From Nevskiaceae bacterium (GTDB taxonomy: Bacteria > Pseudomonadota > Gammaproteobacteria > Steroidobacterales > Steroidobacteraceae): DNA of 64,000 bases. Shown here piece by piece: positions 34,114 through 42,019 of this stretch. Location: NCBI GenBank assembly GCA_024234075.1, contig JACKOV010000006.1, positions 62,001 through 126,000 on the forward strand, written 5' to 3'. Each line of letters opens with the position of its first letter. The first letter of the stretch is position 1. A program made the position numbers and the translations under genes. The notes under the pieces were generated by a model that ran no database searches, was not told the origin of the DNA, and worked only from the letters and a program-made list of their open reading frames with translations.

Positions 34114-34878
34114 TCAACGCGGCGACATGCGCAGCGCACCGTCCAGGCGGATCGTCTCGCCATTGAGCGCGGAGTTCTCGAGGATGTGCCCTGCCAGCAG
34201 CGCGAACTCCCGCGGATCGCCGAGACGCGCCGGATGCGGCACGGAGCGCGCCAGCGCGTCGCGCACATCGGCCGGGACGCGGGCCAGAATGGCGGTATCG
34301 AACACGCCGGGTGCGATCGTGCAGACACGGATCTTGCGGCTCGCGAGGTCACGGGCGGCGACCAGCGTCATGCCAACGATCCCTGCCTTGGCCGACGCGT
34401 AGGGGATCTGCCCGATCTGCCCCTCGTAGGCCGCGATGGACGCGGTGAGCACAATGGCGCCGCGTTCGCCCGCGACTTCGTCGAGCGGCGCCATCGCCGC
34501 AGCCGCGAGGCGCAGCACGTTGAAGGTACCGAACAGGTTGACCTTTACGACGGCCTCGAACGCCGCCTGGGCTCCCGGAGCACCGTTCTTGTCGAGGATG
34601 CGCAGCGGGCCACCGCGCCCGGCACAGTGCACGACCGCCCGCAGCAGGCCGCGACTCGACGCCGCGGCGAACACGGCGAGCATGTCGGGCTCGCTGGTGA
34701 CGTCTGCCGGCACGAAGCTCGTGCCATGGCCGATCTGCTGCGCAACCGACTCCCCGGCGGATGCCGGCAGGTCGGCGATCACCACGCGAGCCCCCCGTTG
34801 CGCCAGATGTTCTGCCGTCGCACGCCCTAGCCCGGAGGCCCCACCGGTCACGACCACCGCACAGTTGCTGATCTGCAT
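34114..34878 (-). CDS. SDR-family 3-hydroxyacyl-CoA dehydrogenase (HSD10-like)
   Basis: 254 residues from the ATG at 34878 (GGGAGAAGGG just upstream). Cofactor motif TGGASGLG (11-18), an Asp after beta-2 (VVIADLPAS) for NAD, CAGRGGP, TASIAAYEGQIGQIPYASAK with the Tyr-x3-Lys pair, and APGVFDTAIL. This pattern is that of type-II 3-hydroxyacyl-CoA dehydrogenase (17-beta-HSD10), which oxidises 3-hydroxyacyl-CoAs including 2-methyl-branched ones and also hydroxysteroids. It is followed on the transcript by nothing close and preceded by the thiolase gene 28 bases upstream, so it likely supplies the third beta-oxidation step. Confidence 0.87.
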   Translation of the reverse strand: MQISNCAVVVTGGASGLGRATAEHLAQRGARVVIADLPASAGESVAQQIGHGTSFVPADVTSEPDMLAVFAAASSRGLLRAVVHCAGRGGPLRILDKNGAPGAQAAFEAVVKVNLFGTFNVLRLAAAAMAPLDEVAGERGAIVLTASIAAYEGQIGQIPYASAKAGIVGMTLVAARDLASRKIRVCTIAPGVFDTAILARVPADVRDALARSVPHPARLGDPREFALLAGHILENSALNGETIRLDGALRMSPR

Positions 34879-34906
34879 CGCTGCCCTTCTCCCTGCCTGC
34901 GGTCCT

Positions 34907-36073
34907 TCAAACCGCCTCGACGACCGTGGCGTTGGCGAGCCCACCCGCCTCGCACATGGCCTGCACGCCGTACCGCCCGCCCCGGCGCCGCAATGCATGG
35001 ACCATGGTCGTCATCAGCCGGGCGCCGGAGGCGCCGAGCGGATGCCCCAGCGCGATCGCCCCACCCTGCGGATTGAGCCGCTCCATCGGCGCACCGATCT
35101 CCCGCTGCCAGGCCAGCGGTACCGAAGCGAAGGCCTCGTTGATCTCGAAGTGATCGATCGAATCGGCGCGCAGCCCGGCCTTCGCCAACACACGTCGCGT
35201 CGCAGGAATCGGCGCCGAGAGCATCAGCAGCGGATCGTCGCCGATCACGTCGAACGAGACGAAGCGTGCGAGGGGCCGCAGACCGGACCGCGCGGCGAAG
35301 GCATCGCTGACGATCAGTACGGCTGCCGCGCCATCGGCGAGCTGCGAGGAGTTGCCGGCCGTCGCCCCCCAGCGGATTTCCGGAAAACGCTCCACGACCT
35401 GTGGTTCGGCGAACGAAACCTTCAGTGTCGCGAGTACCTCTGCCGTGGTCTCGGGACGTATCGTCTCGTCCACGGCAACGGAACCGACCGGAACGATCTC
35501 ACGCTGGAAATCGCCCGCTTGCTGCGCGGCAGCAGCCAGCTCGTGCGAACGCTCGGCGTACACATCCATTTCCCGGCGAGTAATGCTCCAGCGCGCCGCA
35601 ATACGCTCGGCGCAGATACCTTGATGCACCAACCCGCCGGGATAGCGCTGCGCCAAACCGACACCGCCCGGATCCTGTCCGAGCCGGGCCGAGAACATCG
35701 GGACACGACTCATCGACTCCACGCCGGCCGCGACGACGACGTCGTAGGCACCCGCCATCACGCCCTGCGCGGCAAAATGCAGCGCCTGCTGGCTCGAGCC
35801 ACAGCGGCGATCGACCATCACGCAGGGCACCTGCTCGGGCAGACCGGCGCCGAGCCAGGCGAGCCGGCCCACCAGCCCGGACTGCTCGCCCACCTGGCTG
35901 ACACAACCGACGATGACGTCGTCCACGCTGGCAGGATCGATGCCGCTGCGATCGACCAGCGCTTTCAGCACCGTGGCCAACAAGTCCGCCGGCTGTACGC
36001 CGGACAACGCGCCCCCAGCTTTGCCCCGCCCCATAGGCGTGCGCAGGGCTTCGACGATCAACGCTTCGGGCAT
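34907..36073 (-). CDS. Acetyl-CoA acyltransferase (thiolase family)
   Basis: 388 residues from the ATG at 36073. The nucleophilic cysteine is C91 in VDRRCGSSQQAL, with the conserved NEAFA segment and GHPLGASGAR holding the catalytic His. The second Cys is in CEAGGLANA, a variant of the usual C-x-GGG-x-G/A motif in which one Gly is Ala. Degradative thiolase length and layout. It cleaves a 3-ketoacyl-CoA to a shortened acyl-CoA plus acetyl- or propionyl-CoA. It is paired with the HSD10-like gene and diverges from the plus-strand crotonase gene across 133 bases. Confidence 0.9.
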   Translation of the reverse strand: MPEALIVEALRTPMGRGKAGGALSGVQPADLLATVLKALVDRSGIDPASVDDVIVGCVSQVGEQSGLVGRLAWLGAGLPEQVPCVMVDRRCGSSQQALHFAAQGVMAGAYDVVVAAGVESMSRVPMFSARLGQDPGGVGLAQRYPGGLVHQGICAERIAARWSITRREMDVYAERSHELAAAAQQAGDFQREIVPVGSVAVDETIRPETTAEVLATLKVSFAEPQVVERFPEIRWGATAGNSSQLADGAAAVLIVSDAFAARSGLRPLARFVSFDVIGDDPLLMLSAPIPATRRVLAKAGLRADSIDHFEINEAFASVPLAWQREIGAPMERLNPQGGAIALGHPLGASGARLMTTMVHALRRRGGRYGVQAMCEAGGLANATVVEAV

Positions 36074-36206
36074 GCTGCAGTCTCGCGCCGCTTCTGGGAC
36101 GGACGTCAGCATACGTGTCGACCGAGGTGTCATGCGCAATCGGCACCGATGCCGATCAAGTCCGCTTGCCGTCAGGGTCAAGGCCTTGCCCGCATGATCG
36201 CACTCG

Positions 36207-36998
36207 ATGGACGAGCCGACCAAGCCGGCGCAAGACACCGGGCATGCAACCCTCGAAGCGAGCATCGGCGCGCCGATCGCGCATATCCGCCTGAATCGGC
36301 CGTCGCTCGCCAATCGGTTCGACGCCACAGCACATGCCGAATTCCCGGTGGCGTTGCAGGCCGCCGCCGGTCACGCCGCGACGCGGGTCATCGTTCTTTC
36401 GGCGGCCGGCAAGATATTCTCGGCCGGAGGCGCCTTCGAGGACATCCTTGCCGGGCACGCGTCGGAGGCCTTGCGGCAGACCATGGCGGCACAGGCGCGC
36501 GACATCTTTTTCAGCCTGCTCGATTCACCCGTACCGATCGTTGCCGCCGTCCAAGGCGCCGCGATCGGGCTCGGTGCGACCATCGTCTCGCTCTGCGACC
36601 TCAGCATTGCCTTCAAGGATGCGAAGATCGCCGACCCTCATGTCGCCGTCGGCCTGGTTGCCGGCGACGGCGGCGTGATCGGCTGGGCGCAGAGCATGGG
36701 GATCAATCGTGCGCGCCGGTTCCTGCTCACCGGCGAATCCATCACGGCCGCGAAAGCCTGTGATCTCGGACTGATCGGCGAGGTCGTCGACCAACCGGAA
36801 CAGGTGTTGCCGCGGGCGCTGGCGCTCGCCGAACATCTGGCGTCGCTGCCACCCATGGCCGTGCAAGGCACCCGCCGTGCGTTCGCGACACTGATACGCC
36901 AGTACGGGATCGCGCCGTTCGAATCCGGCCTCGCTGCGGAAATGGACAGCATGGCGCACCCGGATCTGATCGGGCAGATCGCCAAACTACGTCGCTAG
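36207..36998 (+). CDS. Enoyl-CoA hydratase/isomerase family protein (atypical active site)
   Basis: 263 residues of the crotonase fold: oxyanion-hole segments FSAGGAFEDI (about 71-80) and VQGAAIGLGAT (about 115-124). At the position of the first catalytic Glu it has IADPHVAVGL, and at the second GDGG in place of a Glu, so both canonical hydratase glutamates are replaced. This DPHV...GDGG form occurs in a crotonase subgroup whose reactions vary. It is the only plus-strand gene within a minus-strand gene run, and its last 12 bases overlap the 3' end of the next acyl-CoA dehydrogenase gene. Confidence 0.85.
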   Translation: MDEPTKPAQDTGHATLEASIGAPIAHIRLNRPSLANRFDATAHAEFPVALQAAAGHAATRVIVLSAAGKIFSAGGAFEDILAGHASEALRQTMAAQARDIFFSLLDSPVPIVAAVQGAAIGLGATIVSLCDLSIAFKDAKIADPHVAVGLVAGDGGVIGWAQSMGINRARRFLLTGESITAAKACDLGLIGEVVDQPEQVLPRALALAEHLASLPPMAVQGTRRAFATLIRQYGIAPFESGLAAEMDSMAHPDLIGQIAKLRR

Positions 36999-38081
36999 GA
37001 TCCGTTCACCCCGAATCTCGCCGAGCAGCTCCGCTGCGATCGCATCGAGACGTGCCGCCCGGCTACCACCGATCGTTTCGGCGGAGCGCGCGCGTTTGAG
37101 ATAGCGGTGGCAGGCATGCTCCCAGGTGAAGCCGATGCCGCCGTGCATCTGCAGGGCTTCGTCGGCCACCGCGCAGTACGCCGCTCCCGCAGCGAGACGC
37201 GCAAGCGCGGCGCGCAGCGGTGCATCGGGCCGATCCGCATCCATGGCGGCGCAGGCCCGCATCAGCGCTGCACGGGCCGCCGCGACTTCGGTGGCGAGAT
37301 CCGCGCAGCGATGCTTGAGCGCCTGGAACGAGGCAATCGTCCGACCGAACTGTACGCGCTGCTTCATGTAGACGATCGTCGCCTCGAGCACCGCCGCAGC
37401 ACCGCCGAGTGAATCGCCCGCGATCGCGAGGTCGAGCACGGCACGGCCACGTCTGATGGCCTCGCCTGCCCCGGCCGCAGCCGCCATCAACGACGTGGCC
37501 GCATCGAGAGACGCTGTGTTCACGACGACTCGCCCGTACTGCCGCGTCTCGTCCCAGCCTGACTGCGGTTCGATCTGCAGCGCGCCGCCCTCGCCGGCGA
37601 GCGCCAGCAGCACCTCGCCACGCTGTGCACACTTGGCGGCGAACACGAGGTGCGTCGCCACGGCCGCATGCGGCACGTCGCCCAGAACGATCGACGGCAC
37701 GAACCCGGCGAGCGGCGCGCAAGCCGGATCGAGGTCTCCGCAGACGACCCGCGCCCGCCCACTCAGCGCCGCATCGAGCAGCTCGCGCGCCTGCGCACTG
37801 CCCTGCCGCGAGAGCAGGTCGAGCATCGCGGCGGCGGCTGTCGCACTGATCAGCGGTTGCGTACAGGGCCGGCGCCCCACCTCCTCGAGCAAGGCCGCGA
37901 CGGTGAGCATCGGTTGCCCGAGGCCACCCGAGTCCTCGGACACACCCAGCGCGAGCCATCCGGCCTCGAGCATGGTGTTCCAGAGCGTCTCCGGAGCCAG
38001 TTCCTGCGCCTCGGCAGCAGCAAGCAGCCCTCTCGCGGCATCGCGCAACTCGGCAGGATCGAGGAGCGACGGCTCGTCCAC
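36987..38081 (-). CDS. Acyl-CoA dehydrogenase, partner subunit (second copy)
   Basis: 364 residues with a GTG start at 38081, two bases after the stop of the next upstream gene. The C-terminal bundle has VQFGRTIASFQALKHRCADL and MHGGIGFTWEHACHRYLKRA, the latter typical of one half of heteromeric dehydrogenases. The FAD-binding middle domain is shortened and lacks the clear SEPxAGSD motif seen in the neighbouring copy. Side-by-side pairs like this form alpha2beta2 enzymes in actinobacterial and proteobacterial steroid catabolism (FadE26-FadE27, FadE28-FadE29). The pair probably oxidises a bulky or branched acyl-CoA. Confidence 0.87.
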   Translation of the reverse strand: MDEPSLLDPAELRDAARGLLAAAEAQELAPETLWNTMLEAGWLALGVSEDSGGLGQPMLTVAALLEEVGRRPCTQPLISATAAAAMLDLLSRQGSAQARELLDAALSGRARVVCGDLDPACAPLAGFVPSIVLGDVPHAAVATHLVFAAKCAQRGEVLLALAGEGGALQIEPQSGWDETRQYGRVVVNTASLDAATSLMAAAAGAGEAIRRGRAVLDLAIAGDSLGGAAAVLEATIVYMKQRVQFGRTIASFQALKHRCADLATEVAAARAALMRACAAMDADRPDAPLRAALARLAAGAAYCAVADEALQMHGGIGFTWEHACHRYLKRARSAETIGGSRAARLDAIAAELLGEIRGERILAT

Positions 38082-38083
38082 GT

Positions 38084-39280
38084 TCAGCGCGCCACCGCTG
38101 CGTCGCGCGGCATACCGAGCACACGCTCAGCGATGATGTTGCGCTGAATCTCATTCGATCCTCCGGCGATCGACCAGACGAAGGAGTTCATGTAGTCGGC
38201 CATCCAGTTGCCGGTCTCGTGCCCACCCGCTAGCACGAGCGGCGCAAGCCGCTGCGCATCCGGGCCCGCGGCACGCAGGGCAAGGTCCGTGAACTCGCGC
38301 AGCACCCGGGCATAGAATAGTTTCACGAAGGCCGCCTTCGCGATGCTCGCCTGTCCGGATTCGATCTCCGCCATCAGCTCGGCCACCAACCCACGCAGCG
38401 CTTCGATGCGCGCGCAGACCTGGACCAGTTCGCGCCGATACTGATCGTCGCCCCCCCTGCCGTCATCCCCGGCGAGCAGCGCCGCAAGCCGGCGGCGAGC
38501 ATGATGCAGCCGTTCCGACAATTCCAGGATCGTGATGCCGCGTTCGGAGGTCAGTGTCGTTTGCGCGACACGCCACCCCTCGTTCTCCGCGCCCAGCCGG
38601 TTCGATACCGGCACCTCGACGTCGTCGAGAAAGATCTCGCCGAATTCCTCGTCGCCGGTAATCTGGCGTATCGGCCGGACCGTGACGCCCTTGCTGCGCA
38701 TGTCCATCAGCAGGAAGCTGATTCCCGCCTGCTTGGGCCCCGACGTATCGGTGCGCACGAGCAGCAGGCAGTAGTCAGCATGGTGCGCCAGCGTCGACCA
38801 GATCTTCTGGCCGTTGACCCGATACACGCTGCCATGCCGCTCGGCGCGCGTACGCAGCGACGCCAGGTCGGAACCGGCATTCGGCTCGGAGAAGCCCTGG
38901 CACCACACTTCGCCCTGCAGGATCGCCGGCAGATGGCGGGCCTTCTGCGCCTCGCTGCCCCATTCCATCAGGGTCAGTGCGGCGTGATACAGCGACACGA
39001 AGTACAGCATCAGCCGCGGCGCGTCGGCACGCGCCATTTCCTCCGCAATCACGCGCTGCTCCGCGAGCGAACGGCCCCCGCCCGGCCAGCCCGCCTGCCA
39101 ATGCGGCGTCGCATAACCGGCCGCCACGAGGCTGTGCATCCACTCCCGCTGGAAGGCGACGAATTCCGCCGTCGTAGCGCCAGTCATGCGCGTGCGCCAG
39201 CCGGGATCCAGCGCGCGCTCCAGCCAACCGCGGACATCACGGCGCAGTGCATCGACGGCACTGGGATCCGGCGCACTCAT
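38084..39280 (-). CDS. Acyl-CoA dehydrogenase, partner subunit (third copy)
   Basis: 398 residues from the ATG at 39280, which overlaps the stop of the crotonase gene at 39277 (ATGA). The FAD-binding loop CQGFSEPNAGSDLASLRT, IWSTLAHHADYC and the C-terminal SIAGGSNEIQRNIIAERVLG are typical of the long-chain/steroid-type FadE group. Together with the gene 2 bases downstream it forms a probable heteromeric dehydrogenase in which each polypeptide gives part of the FAD site. An upstream in-frame start at 39403 lies in the next gene and was rejected. Confidence 0.9.
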   Translation of the reverse strand: MSAPDPSAVDALRRDVRGWLERALDPGWRTRMTGATTAEFVAFQREWMHSLVAAGYATPHWQAGWPGGGRSLAEQRVIAEEMARADAPRLMLYFVSLYHAALTLMEWGSEAQKARHLPAILQGEVWCQGFSEPNAGSDLASLRTRAERHGSVYRVNGQKIWSTLAHHADYCLLLVRTDTSGPKQAGISFLLMDMRSKGVTVRPIRQITGDEEFGEIFLDDVEVPVSNRLGAENEGWRVAQTTLTSERGITILELSERLHHARRRLAALLAGDDGRGGDDQYRRELVQVCARIEALRGLVAELMAEIESGQASIAKAAFVKLFYARVLREFTDLALRAAGPDAQRLAPLVLAGGHETGNWMADYMNSFVWSIAGGSNEIQRNIIAERVLGMPRDAAVAR

Positions 39281-40038
39281 CGCCCGATCCAGCGTGGCGC
39301 CCGTTTCTCGGCAAAGGCGCGCGCACCCTCGCGCGCATCTTCGGACCGAAACACCGGCGCCGTGTACGCGTCCTGCCGGTCGAATGCCTCGGTGCTGGGC
39401 CAATCACGGGAATCACGCAATACGCGCTTGCTGGTGGTCACGGCCAGCGGCCCATTGGACGAGATCTCGACAGCGAGCCGCAGCGCCTCGTCGAGCGCCT
39501 GTCCTGGCGCGACGACCCGATTGACGAGGCCGAGCGCGACGAGGCGCTCCGCCGGCACCGTGGCCCCGGTGAGCACGAGCTCCATTGCGATGCGATACGG
39601 GAGCTGGGACGGGAGCCGGACCAGACCGCCGGCATTGGCGACCAGACCACGCTTCACCTCCGGCAGGCCGAAGCGCGCGTCCGTGGCCGCCACGATCAAG
39701 TCACAGGCGAGTGCGATTTCGAAACCGCCGGCAAGCGCGTATCCCTCGATGGCGGCAATCAGCGGCTTGTCGATCCTGGCGCGAATCAGGCCCGCGAAAC
39801 CGCGGCCCCGAGGCTTCACATCTTCGTTTCTCAGGAAAGCCTTCAGATCCATGCCCGAACAGAAATTGCCGCCGGCGCCGGTGAGGACCGCCACCCTGAC
39901 ATCCGTACGGGTCTCCAGCGACTCGGTGATGTCGGCCAGCGCCGCGGCCACCGCGCCATTGACGGCGTTGCGCGCCTCGGGGCGATTGAGGGTGATGATC
40001 CCGATGCCGTCGCGAACCTCGAATTCCACCTCAGCCAT
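39277..40038 (-). CDS. Enoyl-CoA hydratase/isomerase family protein
   Basis: 253 residues, crotonase fold. The oxyanion hole is formed by FCSGMDLKAF (about 59-68) and AIEGYALAGGFEIAL (97-111). The Glu in FGLPEVKRGL (E127) corresponds to one of the two catalytic glutamates; the other position is Ala/Gly (ANAGG). One-Glu crotonases include isomerases and carnitinyl- or steroid-enoyl-CoA hydratases. Its stop overlaps the start of the dehydrogenase gene, so the hydration step would be made together with the dehydrogenation step. Confidence 0.88.
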   Translation of the reverse strand: MAEVEFEVRDGIGIITLNRPEARNAVNGAVAAALADITESLETRTDVRVAVLTGAGGNFCSGMDLKAFLRNEDVKPRGRGFAGLIRARIDKPLIAAIEGYALAGGFEIALACDLIVAATDARFGLPEVKRGLVANAGGLVRLPSQLPYRIAMELVLTGATVPAERLVALGLVNRVVAPGQALDEALRLAVEISSNGPLAVTTSKRVLRDSRDWPSTEAFDRQDAYTAPVFRSEDAREGARAFAEKRAPRWIGR

Positions 40039-40070
40039 GAATCCCTCCCCGTCGCAAATCGACCGGCATG

Positions 40071-41213
40071 TCAGGCAAGAACGCCGTCACGCCGCAGAGC
40101 CGCAATGTCCGTTTCCGTCAAGCCCGCTTCGTACAGCAGCTCATCAAACTCGTCTGCCGGCCGTTCGGCATCCGGCGCAGGCGGCCCATCCACCGAGAAG
40201 CGCGGCGCAGGTGCCGGCTGAGCGCGACCCGCGACGCGCGCGAACGTGCCTCGTTCCAGGTTGTGCGGATGAACGAGTGCTTCCTCGGGAGTCAGTACTG
40301 GCGTGACGCAGGCGTCCGAGTCCGCGAAGACCCGGCACCACTCGTCCCGCGTACGACCCGCGATCGCGGCGGCCACGAGTTCCCGCATCCGTGCCCAGTG
40401 ATCCTGATCCGTTCGGCCGTCATGCAATGCCGAAGCGTCGCAACCGAGTCGCTCGATGAACTCCTGGTAGAAGTCCGGCTCCAGCGCGCCCACGGCCAGA
40501 AACTTGCCGTCGGCGCAGCGATAGGTGCCGTAATAGTGCGCCCCACCGTCCAGGAAATTGCTGCCGCGCTGCCATCGCCAGCGACCTTGTGCTTCGAAGC
40601 CCCACACGATCGCCGCGAGCAACGCCGCGCCGTCGACGATCGCGCAGTCGATGACCTGCCCCTGGCCGGATCGCTGCGCACGCAGGATCGCCGCGACAAC
40701 GGCAAAGGCCAGCAACAGACCGCCACCGCCGAAATCCCCCAGCAGATTGACCGGCGGGGTCGGCGGCTCGCCGGCCCGGCCCAGCATGTCGAGCGTGCCC
40801 GAGAGCGCCAGGTAGTTGATGTCGTGCCCCGCAGTTCGGGCCAGCGGACCCTGCTGCCCCCAACCCGTCATGCGTCCAACGACGAGCCGCGGATTGATCG
40901 TTTCGATGAGCTGCTGCGGAGCAAGATCCAGCCGCTCCATGACGCCCGGCCTGAAGCCTTCGATGAGCGCGTCGCAACGCGCCGCGAGCCGCCGCACCAA
41001 TTGACGGCCACGGGGATCCTTCAAGTCGATCGCGACGCCGACCCGCGAACGGTTCAGCGGCGATAGCGCCGGATCCGCGGCCGTCGTGGGCGCACCACGG
41101 CGCCGCAGCTGAATCACCCGGGCGCCATGATCCGCTAGCACCATGCCGCAGAACGGCACCGGGCCGACGCCGCCCATCTCGAGCACGGCAATGCCTTGCA
41201 GGACGCCGGTCAT
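40071..41213 (-). CDS. Alpha-methylacyl-CoA racemase (CaiB/BaiF family)
   Basis: 380 residues. Family III CoA-transferase fold, but the racemase residues are complete: H130 in GHDINYLALSG, D160 in LGDFGGGG and E245 in VGALEPDFY. These match the His126, Asp156 and Glu241 of the characterised mycobacterial racemase with a constant offset of four residues, which argues against a CoA-transferase. The enzyme epimerises 2R- to 2S-methylacyl-CoA, needed before beta-oxidation of sterol, bile-acid and isoprenoid side chains. ATG 41213 was chosen over TTG 41225 because GAGAAG lies four bases ahead. It is sandwiched between two crotonase genes on the same strand. Confidence 0.88.
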   Translation of the reverse strand: MTGVLQGIAVLEMGGVGPVPFCGMVLADHGARVIQLRRRGAPTTAADPALSPLNRSRVGVAIDLKDPRGRQLVRRLAARCDALIEGFRPGVMERLDLAPQQLIETINPRLVVGRMTGWGQQGPLARTAGHDINYLALSGTLDMLGRAGEPPTPPVNLLGDFGGGGLLLAFAVVAAILRAQRSGQGQVIDCAIVDGAALLAAIVWGFEAQGRWRWQRGSNFLDGGAHYYGTYRCADGKFLAVGALEPDFYQEFIERLGCDASALHDGRTDQDHWARMRELVAAAIAGRTRDEWCRVFADSDACVTPVLTPEEALVHPHNLERGTFARVAGRAQPAPAPRFSVDGPPAPDAERPADEFDELLYEAGLTETDIAALRRDGVLA

Positions 41214-41221
41214 GACGCTTC

Positions 41222-42019
41222 TCAACAGCCGCGGAACACAGGTGATCGCTTCTGCCGGAACGCCGCGACACCTTCCGCGAAATCGTCGGTCGAACCCGCC
41301 TCGCGCTGCAGTTCACGTTCGAGCGCGAGCGCAGCGCTCCAGCACGATGCAGCCGACTCCCGCAATCCGCGCCGGATCAGCGCATAGGCCCGCGTCGGCC
41401 CCTGACTCAAACGGCTGCAGAGTTCCTCGGCCGTGGCATCGAGCTCATCGTCGTCGACCGCATCGTGTATCAACCCCCATTCCGCCGCCTGCGATGCCGG
41501 AATACGTTCGGCAAGCATCATCATGCGCACCGCCCGCGCGCGACCGACCAGCCGCGGCAGCAACCAGTGGGCGCCGGCATCCGGAATCAGACCCGCCCTG
41601 ACGAAGGCCAGCACGAAGAACGCCGAGCGTGCCGCCACCACGAAGTCGGCCGCGAGTGCGAGCATGGCGCCGGCGCCCGCGGCAGCGCCTTGCACACGGG
41701 CGACGATCGGCACCTGCAGCGACGCCAGCGATTCCATCAGGGGGTTGTAGTGACGCTCGAGAACCTCACCCGCATCGAAGCCGGGCGCACCCGGCTGCAC
41801 GGCCTCGCTGGCGAGATCGGCGCCGCTGCAAAACGCCCGCCCCGCGCCCCGAATCAGCAACACCCGGGCGGACGAGCTGGCCTTCACTTGGTCGATCGTC
41901 GAACGAAGCTCGGCGAGCAGCGTGCGATTCAAGGCGTTCAAGGCCTCGGGACGATGCAGCTCAATTCGAACCACGGGGCCCGATGCGTCGACGCGCAGCG
42001 TTTCGAGATCCGTTGCCAT
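41222..42019 (-). CDS. PaaG-like enoyl-CoA isomerase/hydratase
   Basis: 265 residues from the ATG at 42019. Oxyanion hole segments FCSGADLAS and VQGAAAGAGAML. In place of the usual Glu pair it has LAFVRAGLIPDAGAHWLLP, with Asp147 at the position of the catalytic Asp of PaaG (ring 1,2-epoxyphenylacetyl-CoA isomerase) and of 2,3-enoyl isomerases. It therefore more likely shifts a double bond than adds water. It is the first gene of the minus-strand beta-oxidation run, next to the AT-rich patch. An in-frame start at 42118 gives an unlikely N terminus. Confidence 0.87.
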   Translation of the reverse strand: MATDLETLRVDASGPVVRIELHRPEALNALNRTLLAELRSTIDQVKASSSARVLLIRGAGRAFCSGADLASEAVQPGAPGFDAGEVLERHYNPLMESLASLQVPIVARVQGAAAGAGAMLALAADFVVAARSAFFVLAFVRAGLIPDAGAHWLLPRLVGRARAVRMMMLAERIPASQAAEWGLIHDAVDDDELDATAEELCSRLSQGPTRAYALIRRGLRESAASCWSAALALERELQREAGSTDDFAEGVAAFRQKRSPVFRGC

